Below, one piece after another: positions 16,659 to 25,892 of a DNA stretch of 44,283 bases; position 1 is the stretch's first letter, and the number at the start of each line of letters is the position of its first letter. Position numbers and translations under genes: made by a program. The DNA is from Ignavibacteriales bacterium UBA6490. Lineage in GTDB: Bacteria > Bacteroidota > Ignavibacteria > Ignavibacteriales > Ignavibacteriaceae. The stretch is taken from positions 1 through 44,283 of the forward strand of contig DJMM01000083.1 of the NCBI GenBank assembly GCA_002435365.1, in the 5' to 3' direction. The notes below the pieces were generated by a model, which searched no databases, was not told where the DNA came from, and worked only from the letters and a program-made list of their open reading frames with translations.

Positions 16659-19601
16659 TTACAACCCCAGGTATCTCAGTATATCACCCATGATCCTGGC
16701 CCTGGTCTTGTCACCGTTAATTACTTCAAACGGAAAGCTGAATGCCGCAACTCCATATTCTTTCCTGTAACCGGCGCCTGCGCTGAACTGATTTTCAGCA
16801 TATCTTAAAAGCACCTCCCCTTCGCCGGTATGATTTATTGAGCCGGCGGTGGTTACCGCATAAATTGAATCATTTAATGCAGTGTTAAAGGAAAACTGAT
16901 AATTCTGCGGTGATAAAGCAGGTAATGAATTAACCGTCCCTTTTTTTGAAGCGTGTGTCGTTATCTGTTTTAACTTCAGGATTTCTCCTGCAAATGCAGC
17001 AGTTATAGTATCTGAGTATAATTCAGAGCCCAGGTATGAACCGGTTATAAAAAGATTTCCTCCTCCACGCAGATATCCGGTGATACTTTCTCTTACATCA
17101 GGTGTAAAAGCTTTAAACTGTTTCCCCCTTATTGAATCCATTGCAGTTTTTTGCCAGGAAGTTTCCTTTTCTTCCCCAAGAATATAATCGATCATTCTGT
17201 AGTTTTGAAAGTTCCCGCCTTCTCCGAATGATTCATCGCTGGCTGAAGCAAAGGAATATCCGCATTCAATAAGAGCCTTACCATGAATATACGGATAGTC
17301 AAATGAATTTCCGGCTGTTATGCTGGTTTCATATTCTGCCGTGCTCGCCCCATGGCCGGGCGCATCATTGGTAAGCCACTGCGACTGAATGTTGTAATCA
17401 TACTGTCTGCCTGTAAAACCAAAATCGTATTTATCGGGCATACCTTTGTCGATATCATTCAAAAATCCGGCAAAAAGACCTCCATTCACTAACGCCGGTC
17501 CGCATATCCTGTCGAAACCGTTTACAATTAAAATATCGCCTTTGCTGCTGATTTCCGGAATTCCGGCAGCAAGTATTTCAGACGGAAAGCTCTCTCCGCC
17601 GCTATTAACAGCAGTTACCTTAAAACTATAAATTTTTCCGGGAAGTATTTCCTTTACAGCAGAATCCGCATAGACTATTTCCCCGCTGTTGAAATCTTCG
17701 TCGTTTATCCTTGTATACAGGACATACCTGGTGGCTGAGGCAGTTGGTTCAAGCGGATCAGGCCGGGCCTTCCATTTCAGCTTAACCGAATTTCCCCCGG
17801 CAAGTTCTGAAGAGAAATAATTTACAGGAAGCGGCTGTACTACATAATCATAGCCGTACTGGGCGGAAAGGAATCTCAGCATTCCTTTATATATCGCACG
17901 GGAAACATCAAATTTAAAACGGGGATCGAGAACAAACTGCATGTCAAGAAAATTCTGGTGGGATAAAAGTTCAAGCAGCATAGCAGGCATATTGGGGCGG
18001 TACGACTCGCTGTACTGCGCTTCCCTTAATTGTCTGCGTGACCAGATCGGATCATACATTTCCCTCAGGTCGTCAACTATCTGTGTCTGAATGATATCCG
18101 ACAAATCCCGGCAGGCAAGCCTGTTTACACTATCCGGAAATACCTGTTGGCTGTCTGCACCGGCCAGTGTATAAATTGCAAGAGTTCCGATAGTGGTATC
18201 GCTGCGTGAAACACCTGCATCAGTATGAAATGCAAGAGAGAGATCAACGGGAATGCCGAGCCCTTTGAGATTTCTGTCCCTGTTGGGTCCGTACGGAGCA
18301 CCTTTAAGATAATTTGCATATTCTCCCCGGCTCTGGTAATCGTCGTTATAGTCAAGCGTATCATGGTTTAGATTAAAAACAAGCGTATCCGGCATGCCGG
18401 CATACTGCAGCCAGTAGCGTGCGCCTTCAAAAAATTTTGCTCTTCCGCTGGTACTGCCGCCTCTTTCTACAAGTCCCATACCGCCGCCGAAACGTACTGC
18501 ATCGGCAGAGACGATTTTCCCTTCTTCGCTGCTCTTACTGATCAGGGTTACATTGCCGTTTAGCGGGTTCCTGCCTTTAAGAAATTTAAATTTGCCAAGA
18601 TAAATCCATGTTCCCCCTCCGATGGTCTGATTAACAATAAAATCCCTGGAGCCCCCGAAATAATTTACAGTATACACTGCGTCGCTTATATTATTTTCCG
18701 AAGAAGCATATGATATATATACTCCGTAGCTTCCAGTTTCTGGAATATCCGGGATCCACTTTGCATTAGCAGTTGCCGTTCTGCCGGATTTTAGATACCT
18801 GGTATTACCTGAATTGAAAGGATTTACTCCGGTTGTAAGGGGTAGCACCGTATGTCCGAAACCTAATGAACCATAACCGGATTCACCCGTACCCGCCTCT
18901 TCGAAGTAATCCTTATCCGAATCGTCGACTACAACTTCATTCGTCTGAAAATCTCTTTCCCTGGGCACAAAAACATTTGCCCCGGCATTTTCGAGCATAG
19001 GGATCAGGTACGGTACCGTAAAAGACAGCGGTATAAGATCTTCGACGGTCTGAAAAAGACGGGGGCGCTGCCACTCCCATCTTCCTTCGCGTTGGCTGTA
19101 ATACCAGCCATGGCTGTGCCAGAGCACTATATTATTTCCGTCCAATCCATTCTCAAATCTTTCGAATTTATAACGGTCGACAACCGGATTGATCATAATT
19201 TTAGCGGGAATCCGGGAAAGGTCATAATCTTTTTTCTCCCTGAAGTAATTCGGGATTAGATTTTCAACAGGCTGGTTAATTGTTTCCACCGAAAAAGTGT
19301 AGCCGTCTCCGATTTTCTCTGAAAGGTACCTGTACATTTCCGCAACATTTTCATTTCTGAAGGGGATTGCTGAAAAGTCACGGTTAAATTTCAGGGTTAT
19401 TTTCTTTTCTGTTTCGTCGATCGTTATATCCCTCAGTTTTGCAGAGGGTGGGAGTCCTCCTATTATATCTCCGGAAAGAAGCTCTTCCGAAAATTCATTT
19501 GCTGTATCCGCGGGATTAACTTTATCCTTAACGGTTTCTTTTGACGGACCACAGTTGAAGAAAAGAATTGATGAAAGCAGGAAAAACAAATACTTTTTCA
19601 T
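16659..19601 (-). CDS. lipoprotein N-acetylmuramoyl-L-alanine amidase-like protein with golvesin and FnIII-like regions
   Basis: A 980-residue lipoprotein (lipobox LFFNC, Cys17). The middle resembles a zinc-dependent amidase 3 fold: NIVLWHSHGWYYS (about 157-170) supplies the first His, SLAFHTDAG (about 450) the second, and MPAMLLELLSHQN (about 530) the catalytic Glu. Between them is an inserted domain of about 130 residues (GSYGVYISYASSEN...FLKGRNPLNGNVTL...SADAVRFGGG) matching the golvesin C-terminal-like/CBD fold. After the enzyme come a fibronectin III-like stretch (about 590-680) and a C-terminal domain of about 300 residues that looks like a glutamine-amidotransferase-like surface domain (DILIVNGFDRICGP, GGNLFITGSYLGSELY). 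Similar proteins in Bacteroidota are annotated as xanthan lyase or amidase. Wall-peptide cleavage is the best guess; the true substrate is unproven. Confidence 0.78.
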   Translation of the reverse strand: MKKYLFFLLSSILFFNCGPSKETVKDKVNPADTANEFSEELLSGDIIGGLPPSAKLRDITIDETEKKITLKFNRDFSAIPFRNENVAEMYRYLSEKIGDGYTFSVETINQPVENLIPNYFREKKDYDLSRIPAKIMINPVVDRYKFERFENGLDGNNIVLWHSHGWYYSQREGRWEWQRPRLFQTVEDLIPLSFTVPYLIPMLENAGANVFVPRERDFQTNEVVVDDSDKDYFEEAGTGESGYGSLGFGHTVLPLTTGVNPFNSGNTRYLKSGRTATANAKWIPDIPETGSYGVYISYASSENNISDAVYTVNYFGGSRDFIVNQTIGGGTWIYLGKFKFLKGRNPLNGNVTLISKSSEEGKIVSADAVRFGGGMGLVERGGSTSGRAKFFEGARYWLQYAGMPDTLVFNLNHDTLDYNDDYQSRGEYANYLKGAPYGPNRDRNLKGLGIPVDLSLAFHTDAGVSRSDTTIGTLAIYTLAGADSQQVFPDSVNRLACRDLSDIIQTQIVDDLREMYDPIWSRRQLREAQYSESYRPNMPAMLLELLSHQNFLDMQFVLDPRFKFDVSRAIYKGMLRFLSAQYGYDYVVQPLPVNYFSSELAGGNSVKLKWKARPDPLEPTASATRYVLYTRINDEDFNSGEIVYADSAVKEILPGKIYSFKVTAVNSGGESFPSEILAAGIPEISSKGDILIVNGFDRICGPALVNGGLFAGFLNDIDKGMPDKYDFGFTGRQYDYNIQSQWLTNDAPGHGASTAEYETSITAGNSFDYPYIHGKALIECGYSFASASDESFGEGGNFQNYRMIDYILGEEKETSWQKTAMDSIRGKQFKAFTPDVRESITGYLRGGGNLFITGSYLGSELYSDTITAAFAGEILKLKQITTHASKKGTVNSLPALSPQNYQFSFNTALNDSIYAVTTAGSINHTGEGEVLLRYAENQFSAGAGYRKEYGVAAFSFPFEVINGDKTRARIMGDILRYLGL

Positions 19602-19861
19602 TGTCGCGCTTTAATTCGTTAAATAAATTTGATATATAAACTTATAAATAATAATAAATATTTATAACATAACAATGATTTTTCTTACCGGCTGTTTTTT
19701 GAAGGCAGATAAAGCGGGCATTATATATTCCGGGACTTGAATGTAATCCTGCGGATAAAATAATGAAGCCCCGATTTAAGAGTGTAATAATTTATCAATG
19801 TTTTTATTTTTTACTAATAGATTCTTTAAGTTGACATTTAATAATTACAGGATTTCATAAA

Positions 19862-21166
19862 ATGGTAAAGCTTTTCTCTCCGTTTGGGGATCAATTCAGT
19901 GAAAAAGAGTTCCGGAGAAACCTGCTCGAGAGCGAAAAAAACAGAGCATCTATTTTAATGATCATTTTTATTTCTCTTTCTGTAATGTACAGTCTGCTGA
20001 TGTACATACAGGTACCTGCATTCTCCATAATATTCGGTAAAAGGGATTTAGCCATCAGGCTCTTGTTTGTTCTTCTGTTTTTGGCAGCATACGAAGCGGT
20101 CTTAAGGTTATTTTTCAAGCAGCTGATCAGTCGTAAAATAACCCCCCCGCTAATGATGAGATATGTTAATGCTTTTATTGAGACCAGTATACCTGCAGTG
20201 CTTGTTCTGGTAGTTTCGGAATCATTAAATTCTTTCTATGTTTTACATGGACCGGCGCCTTTCGGGTTTTTTATCTTTATAATACTGTCTGTTCTGCGGT
20301 TGGATTTTTATTTGTGTTTATTTACAGGTCTGCTGGCAGCAGCAGAATATGCAGCGCTTGCCGGTTATTTCACTTATATGTATACAGATCCTACAGGGGG
20401 GTTTCTTTCAAACAGTCTTAATGTATTGACAAAAAGTCTGCTTCTCGCAATCAGCGGACTGGCTGCCGGATTTGTTACCACCCAGGTTAAAAAAAGGACA
20501 CTTACTTCAATAAAAACGATGGAGGAACAAATCAGGGTTAAAAATCTTTTTGGACAGCAGGTATCCCAGGAAGTTGCGAATGAGCTCATGAGCATCAAAA
20601 CAGAATTTGCAGCACAAAGAAAAAAAGTATGCGTTATGTTTCTTGATATTAGGGATTTTTCCCTGATGGTAGAAGACAAGGATCCGGAAGAGATAGTAAA
20701 ATTTCAGAATGTAATTTTCAGTTTTATGGCTGAGATTGTTTCAAAGAACAATGGTATAATAAACCAGTTTCTGGGGGATGGTTTTCTGGCAACCTTCGGA
20801 GCGCCATTATCATTTGAACACGATTGCAGAAATGCTGTAAATGCTGCCGCAGAAATTCTTGACGAGATAAGCAGAAATTCTTCAGACTTGGTTTCAGGGT
20901 TGAAGGCAGGTATAGGATTACATGCAGGAGTAGTAATTGCAGGAAACGTGGGATCCCCTGAAAGGAAACAATACTCAGTTACCGGTTCTGTTGTAATTCT
21001 GGCTTCCAGGATTGAGCAGCTTAACAAAACTTACAATACCAGGATGCTTATTTCAAAAGAAGTATACAGCGAACTTGATAATTTTAAAGATAATTTTGAG
21101 CTTATTGGTGATGTCTTTGTAAAAGGGCAGGAAGAACCGGTAACACTATACAAATTTAACGGATAA
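19862..21166 (+). CDS. membrane-anchored class III adenylate/guanylate cyclase-like protein
   Basis: A 434-residue protein with about six hydrophobic helices in residues 28-215, a short linker helix, and a class III nucleotide cyclase domain (about 250-434). Metal-binding Asp262 (FLDIRDF) and Asp306 (LGDGFLATFG) are present, as is the transition-state Arg383. However, the partner Asn four residues earlier is Ile379 (VVILASR instead of VNxAxR), the purine-selecting Lys is Gln302, and the selecting Asp is Ser376. So substrate and activity are uncertain: it may be a cyclase subfamily with altered chemistry or a heterodimer or regulatory member. It is monocistronic and its 3' end overlaps the next convergent gene by 11 bases. 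Confidence 0.85.
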   Translation: MVKLFSPFGDQFSEKEFRRNLLESEKNRASILMIIFISLSVMYSLLMYIQVPAFSIIFGKRDLAIRLLFVLLFLAAYEAVLRLFFKQLISRKITPPLMMRYVNAFIETSIPAVLVLVVSESLNSFYVLHGPAPFGFFIFIILSVLRLDFYLCLFTGLLAAAEYAALAGYFTYMYTDPTGGFLSNSLNVLTKSLLLAISGLAAGFVTTQVKKRTLTSIKTMEEQIRVKNLFGQQVSQEVANELMSIKTEFAAQRKKVCVMFLDIRDFSLMVEDKDPEEIVKFQNVIFSFMAEIVSKNNGIINQFLGDGFLATFGAPLSFEHDCRNAVNAAAEILDEISRNSSDLVSGLKAGIGLHAGVVIAGNVGSPERKQYSVTGSVVILASRIEQLNKTYNTRMLISKEVYSELDNFKDNFELIGDVFVKGQEEPVTLYKFNG

Positions 21167-21494
21167 GGTTTTCCTCGTTTTTGTTTTGTTTAGGCTCCCA
21201 GTCAAGTCCACCGCAGGGCAGATAGTTCATATCAGGGTGTTCATCATATTTTGTACAAAGCACAGCAGTTACATCGAAATAACGGCAGGAAGAACAAAGA
21301 GTTGATTCTATTATATCCTTGTTTTTCTCTTCAAACAATCTGTAATGGATGATTGCAGGATGGATTATAACGCCGTAAACCGAAGTAAGGCTTACTATCC
21401 ACCAGAGCTGGTAGTCTAAAATTCCATACACAAACCAGAGCACCGGGATCAGGATCGCAGTTCTTATAATTGTCCAGAAAACAACTTCACCCAT
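21156..21494 (-). CDS. small membrane protein with Cys-containing C-terminus, unknown function
   Basis: A 112-residue protein with two hydrophobic helices (about 5-22 and 28-45) and a soluble C-terminal part with five cysteines: Cys-Ser-Ser-Cys (CSSCRYFD), VLCTKYDEHP and LPCGGLDWEP. The CxxC and following Cys spacing could bind a metal. It is not recognised by family. It is convergent with the cyclase and overlaps it tail to tail. I consider it real because of its length, membrane pattern and coherent Cys-rich end, with moderate confidence. Confidence 0.6.
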   Translation of the reverse strand: MGEVVFWTIIRTAILIPVLWFVYGILDYQLWWIVSLTSVYGVIIHPAIIHYRLFEEKNKDIIESTLCSSCRYFDVTAVLCTKYDEHPDMNYLPCGGLDWEPKQNKNEENLIR

Positions 21495-21703
21495 AATCGG
21501 AATCTCATTAATCTTTAGTGAAAATAGGAATTTAATAATTTAAAATCACCAAATTTTCCTTTATACAGGAAAAATCGGTAAAATTTACTTGCCGATGTAT
21601 AATTAATATAGTATTATTCAGTCCAAAAATATATAAACTAATTAACGGACGGTTTTGAATAAGCGGATGCGGAAAAATTGACATTAATTAGTGATTTTAA
21701 AAT

Positions 21704-21735
21704 AAAAAATCCCGGTAAGCAATGCTTCCGGGATT
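21704..21735 (-). terminator. intrinsic terminator of tRNA-Lys
   Basis: AATCCCGG (21709-21716) pairs with CCGGGATT (21728-21735), and the inner AAGC/GCTT extends the stem with one bulged base. On the minus strand the hairpin is followed by a T-run (TTTTTTATTTT), directly behind the tRNA gene. Confidence 0.85.
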
Positions 21736-21736
21736 G

Positions 21737-21808
21737 TGAGCGCGGGTGGTTTCGAACCACCGACCCTCTGCTTAAAAGGCAGATGCTCTACCCCTGAGCT
21801 ACGCGCCC
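21737..21808 (-). tRNA. tRNA-Lys (anticodon TTT)
   Basis: A full cloverleaf on the minus strand, 72 bases including the discriminator A. The acceptor stem GGGCGCG pairs with CGCGCTC (one G-U), the D arm is GCTC-AGGGGTA-GAGC, and the anticodon stem TCTGC/GCAGA holds loop CTTTTAA (anticodon TTT). The variable loop has 5 bases, and the T arm is GGTGG-TTCGAAA-CCACC. CCA is not encoded. Confidence 0.97.
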
Positions 21809-21890
21809 ATAAAAATAAGAGCTTTAAATATAAATAATTAGCTAAACCTATACAAATGGATTTACCTCTTAATAATAATTGAAAGATGCT

Positions 21891-23255
21891 ATGCCGAAAA
21901 ATTCTAAAATTCTCGTATGTGATGATGATGAAACCCTATGTTACCTGCTGAAGGAACAGCTTCTTGAGGAAGGATTTTCAGTAGACACTGTATATGACGG
22001 CAGTTTTGCAATTGATGCCATAAAGAAAAAAAATTACGATGCTCTGCTGCTGGATCTTAACATGAAAGATGTTTCCGGTGAAGAAGTTCTGAAATTCACA
22101 TCCGATTATAATTCAACTATCCAGGTAATAATTCTGACAGCACAGTCTGAAATCAGAAAGGCAATAGAGTGCATAAAGCTAGGTGCCTACGATTTTATAA
22201 CAAAGCCATATAATTTTGATGATCTTGTATTAACCATTAACCGGGCTCTTGAGCATAAGGAACTGCTTGTAAAAAACACTGTATTGTCAAACCAGGTTGC
22301 CAAAAGAAGTGTTGGAACACGGATAGTGGGCGTATCTCCCGAGCTTCAAAAGGTAATGAATCTTGCTCATAAGTCAGCAATGACCGATTCCAGTATTCTT
22401 ATTGAAGGAGAGACAGGAACAGGAAAAGAATTATTCGCCGAACTGATTCACAAATATTCATCCCGGAACGATAAACCTTTTGTGGTTATAAACTGCGCTT
22501 CACTTCCCGACCAGCTGATTGAAAGCGAATTATTCGGACACGAAAAGGGTGCCTTTACGGATGCAAAATCAACAAAGCAAGGTCTTGTTGAGATAGCTCA
22601 CGGAGGTACGCTTTTCCTTGATGAAATCGGGGAGCTCAGTCTTTCACTTCAGCCAAAGCTTCTCAGGTTTCTTGAAAACGGAGAATACAGGCGAATCGGA
22701 GGTGTAACCAATTTAACCTCGAATGTGAGAGTTATCGGTGCAACAAACAGAAATCTTCTGGAAGAGGCCGATAATAAAAATTTCAGAAGGGATCTGCTTT
22801 TCCGTCTGAACGTAATTACCCTGACCATACCCGCATTAAGGGAACGCAAGGAAGATGTACTGGTTCTGGCAAGATATTTTCTTGAGACAAAAAGCCCGGT
22901 CCGTTCGCCCAAAAAACTTTCTGAAGAAGCGGAATATGCGCTTATGAATTATGATTATCCGGGTAATATACGTGAGCTTGAACATGTAATTGAACGTGCC
23001 ATTATTTTTGCGGAAGGCGATATAATTACAGCTGACGATCTTAGTCTGCCAACTAATGCAGGAAGAACAATACCAAAAGTAATTGAACTGATAGCAGACG
23101 AAGACGGCATTTTGTCGATGGATGAAATTGAAAAAAGGCATATAGCCAAAGCCTTGACTTATTACCGGTGGGATCGATCACAAACAGCCTCCCAGCTTGG
23201 AATAAGTCCCAAAACACTTTATACAAAAATTAAAAAATATCAGATAAAGCAGTAA
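21891..23255 (+). CDS. sigma-54-dependent response regulator (NtrC family)
   Basis: A 454-residue transcription activator. A receiver domain (1-120, phospho-acceptor Asp55 in LLLDLNMKD) is followed by an AAA+ sigma-54 interaction domain (about 140-375; Walker A GETGTGKE at 173-180, Walker B GGTLFLDEIGEL, arginine-finger region FRRDLLFRLNVI) and a FIS-type helix-turn-helix at the end (SQTASQLGISPKTLYTKIKKY). The sigma-54 contact loop reads GAFTDA (220-225) rather than GAFTGA. The ATG at 21891 was chosen over an in-frame TTG at 21879. The downstream kinase gene starts directly after its stop, making a two-component pair. A sigma-54-like promoter upstream of the pilin gene in this same locus is an obvious candidate target. 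Confidence 0.95.
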   Translation: MPKNSKILVCDDDETLCYLLKEQLLEEGFSVDTVYDGSFAIDAIKKKNYDALLLDLNMKDVSGEEVLKFTSDYNSTIQVIILTAQSEIRKAIECIKLGAYDFITKPYNFDDLVLTINRALEHKELLVKNTVLSNQVAKRSVGTRIVGVSPELQKVMNLAHKSAMTDSSILIEGETGTGKELFAELIHKYSSRNDKPFVVINCASLPDQLIESELFGHEKGAFTDAKSTKQGLVEIAHGGTLFLDEIGELSLSLQPKLLRFLENGEYRRIGGVTNLTSNVRVIGATNRNLLEEADNKNFRRDLLFRLNVITLTIPALRERKEDVLVLARYFLETKSPVRSPKKLSEEAEYALMNYDYPGNIRELEHVIERAIIFAEGDIITADDLSLPTNAGRTIPKVIELIADEDGILSMDEIEKRHIAKALTYYRWDRSQTASQLGISPKTLYTKIKKYQIKQ

Positions 23256-25220
23256 ATGCCAGGAAAGATTCTTGAGAAATATGCAGCCGATGAGTTCCTG
23301 AAAAACGAGGACTTCCCTGCTGCAATTCTTGATCCCGACCTCAGGTTCATCTGGTTCAATAAAAAATTCAAGGAAGTTTCCGGAAGCAGGATCAGGGTGG
23401 GAAATTATTTCCCGGATCAGTTCGATGGAATCGAGAAAAAGGATTTTACAGCTCTTCGGTCATCACGGTTTTATAACTTCAGCATTTCAGGGAAATTCAG
23501 CTTAAACATAAAACCTTTGAAAGGAAAAAGAACCGAAGGTTACCTGATAAAAATTTCAGGTGCGGACGGAAATAGTGCAGTTGTCCGGGATGCGGACAAC
23601 AAGAATGTCCTTTTTCAAACAGAGCTTCAGAATGTGCTCACACTGCTGGTTAAGGAAAAATCCCTGAGTATACTGGCCGAGGAAATTTTATTAAGATGCG
23701 TAGCTGTTTCGAGAAGTGAATTCGGGGCAATTGTTTTTATTGAAGAGAATAAAAATTTAAGCTTTCTTTTCCAGGAAACAAGTGAAATTATAAAGATCAG
23801 GGAAGATGCGGAGAAAGAAATTAAGCTGAACTTTTCTTTTATAATACGCTGGTTTCAGCTGAATAAAAAATCGCTTATCGCAACAAATACTTCCGATAAT
23901 ATTGGTTTCCATCTGGCCAGGTTATTTCAATCGGAAAGCCTTATACTCTCACCCTGTTTTTTTGATAATAATCTCCTTGCAGTTATAATAGCCGGGAAGC
24001 ACAAGGGTAAATATCAGCCGTCCGAGGTAAACAATATTGAAAAATTATCTTCGCTGCTGTCCTTTGCTGTCAGCAGTACGCGTGTACGCGAACTTAATGC
24101 AAACCTTGAAAACAGGCTGTTGCAGGCACAAAAGCTTGAAACTATAGGTAAGCTGACCAGCGGAATGGCACACGACTTTAATAACCTTCTCTCCAGCATT
24201 TTCGGCAGTCTTAACCTGCTCAGAAAAAGAGTACCTCAGAGAGAAGACACCAGCAGACTGATTGACAATATCGAAAGCTGCTCGGTAAGGGCAAAAGACC
24301 TTACCAAAGGGCTGCTTTCTTTCGGAAAACCAACACCAAAGAGGAAAGAGCTTATAAAACCCGGAATACTGTTGTCGGAATTATCGAAAGTTATTGTGCA
24401 GACTTTCCCGAAAAATATAACCTTTGAAACTTCCATCGATAATAATTTATCAGATATTCTCGGCAACAGCACTGAAATTTATCAGGTTCTTCTGAATTTA
24501 TGTGTAAATGCGAAAGAAGCAATCGAAGAAAAAGGCAAAATAATTTTAAGCGGTAGCAATATCTCAATTGACGAAAAAAATATATTTAAATATCCGTTGC
24601 TTTCAAAAGGAAATTATGTGCTTTTCAGGGTAAAGGATACCGGCAGCGGTATCAGCGAGGAAAATCTTCAAAAAATATTTGACCCGTATTTTTCAACAAA
24701 AGAAAAAGAAACAGGATCCGGGCTTGGCTTATATGTCTCATATGGAATAATAAAAGCACATCAGGGGCATATTGATGTGTCAAGCAGGGAAAACAATGGA
24801 ACAACCTTCGAGGTTTTCATCCCGGCCTTTGAACCTGCATCATTTGAAAAACCAGGTTTATCAAACAAGATAATTTTGCTGGCAGATGATGAAATGATGC
24901 TTCGTGACCTGCTTGCAGAACTTCTTGAATCAAACGATTATTCAGTTATTCGGGTACAGTCGGGTATAGAAGTGCTGAAAGTTCTGACCGAGGAGATCAA
25001 AGTGGATCTGCTTATTATTGATTATAATATGCCGGAGATGAACGGAATAGAATGTCTTCAGAAGATAAAGAAACTGAACATATCCCTGCCGGTTATACTT
25101 TCTACCGGAAGTTTATCATTCACTGAAAATCTTGATATGAAGGGATTGGGTATAAGCAGTCTGCTTACAAAACCTTATGAATTCGATACCATGCTTTCGA
25201 CCATACAGAAACTAATCTGA
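23256..25220 (+). CDS. hybrid sensor histidine kinase (PAS/GAF-like, HisKA, HATPase, receiver)
   Basis: A 654-residue soluble kinase without membrane helices. The N-terminal 75 residues look PAS-like (AAILDPDLRFIWFNKKFKEVSG). A GAF-like region follows (about 125-275). The dimerisation/phospho-acceptor helix has GKLTSGMAHDFNNLLSS with His306, of the NtrB-like type. The ATPase domain has LLNLCVNAKEAI (N box), DTGSGIS and GSGLGLYVSYG. A C-terminal receiver (from about 538) has Asp589 in LLIIDYNMPEMNG. The ATG follows the stop of the activator with no gap, so the two are surely co-translated and probably a cognate pair. Its 3' end overlaps the convergent response-regulator gene by 9 bases. Confidence 0.93.
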   Translation: MPGKILEKYAADEFLKNEDFPAAILDPDLRFIWFNKKFKEVSGSRIRVGNYFPDQFDGIEKKDFTALRSSRFYNFSISGKFSLNIKPLKGKRTEGYLIKISGADGNSAVVRDADNKNVLFQTELQNVLTLLVKEKSLSILAEEILLRCVAVSRSEFGAIVFIEENKNLSFLFQETSEIIKIREDAEKEIKLNFSFIIRWFQLNKKSLIATNTSDNIGFHLARLFQSESLILSPCFFDNNLLAVIIAGKHKGKYQPSEVNNIEKLSSLLSFAVSSTRVRELNANLENRLLQAQKLETIGKLTSGMAHDFNNLLSSIFGSLNLLRKRVPQREDTSRLIDNIESCSVRAKDLTKGLLSFGKPTPKRKELIKPGILLSELSKVIVQTFPKNITFETSIDNNLSDILGNSTEIYQVLLNLCVNAKEAIEEKGKIILSGSNISIDEKNIFKYPLLSKGNYVLFRVKDTGSGISEENLQKIFDPYFSTKEKETGSGLGLYVSYGIIKAHQGHIDVSSRENNGTTFEVFIPAFEPASFEKPGLSNKIILLADDEMMLRDLLAELLESNDYSVIRVQSGIEVLKVLTEEIKVDLLIIDYNMPEMNGIECLQKIKKLNISLPVILSTGSLSFTENLDMKGLGISSLLTKPYEFDTMLSTIQKLI

Positions 25221-25892
25221 CAGCTCTTTCCCTTTTCCGTTAATTTCAACCATTCTTATATTTTTTATATAGCTTGAAAAAACCGGTTTCTTTATAGAGC
25301 CAAGCTGGTTAAGAACCTCGTTAATGTCCTTTATGGCGGTATCAATATAGCTTAGTCTTTTCAGGATTGATTCTTTCGATACCTCCTCTTTGCTCAATTC
25401 TCTTTTTATAGCGGCAAGTGAGAGACTCATAAGTGTAAGCGGCTGTTTAATTTTATGATTTGTTGTAACAACGGTTGCAGCAAAAGTATTTTTTTGTTCT
25501 GATTCCAGAATTATTTTTTGTGCTTCTGCAAGCTTTAACGCAGAATTAATTCTTGCCACCAATTCAATCCGGTTAAATGGTTTTTTTATATAATCAAATG
25601 CTCCTGCTTCAAGTCCTTCTTTGGTATCTTCGGCACCCGCTTTAGAGGTCACCAGGATTATGGGGATATGCTGGGTAGCGGTATTACCAACCAGGGTTTT
25701 GCAAACCTCGATACCGGTTACCTCCGGCATCATTACATCAAGAAGAATCAGGTCCGGCATTTCGGTTACAGCTTTTTCGATTCCTGTTTTTCCGTCGTAT
25801 GCAGTAACCACCTCATAGCCTTCATGCTCAAGTCTGTCCTGTAAAATAAACACATTCTCGGGAAGGTCATCAATAACTAAAATTTTTTTCAT
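25212..25892 (-). CDS. response regulator with C-terminal histidine-box (DHp-like) domain and no ATPase
   Basis: A 226-residue protein. Residues 1-122 are a receiver domain (DD at 8-9, acceptor Asp52 in LLDVMMPEVTG, Lys103 in YIKKPF). After a linker helix, residues 135-200 look like a HisKA dimerisation helix pair with an H-box (VVTTNHKIKQPLTLMSLSL, His146), but no ATP-binding domain follows. Such a unit could be phosphorylated by another kinase, pass phosphate as in Spo0B/Hpt relays, or dimerise with a kinase. It overlaps the hybrid kinase upstream by 4 bases (start at 25892, kinase stop at 25889), making it the last gene of the pilus-signalling run. Phosphotransfer is inference. Confidence 0.85.
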   Translation of the reverse strand: MKKILVIDDLPENVFILQDRLEHEGYEVVTAYDGKTGIEKAVTEMPDLILLDVMMPEVTGIEVCKTLVGNTATQHIPIILVTSKAGAEDTKEGLEAGAFDYIKKPFNRIELVARINSALKLAEAQKIILESEQKNTFAATVVTTNHKIKQPLTLMSLSLAAIKRELSKEEVSKESILKRLSYIDTAIKDINEVLNQLGSIKKPVFSSYIKNIRMVEINGKGKELSD

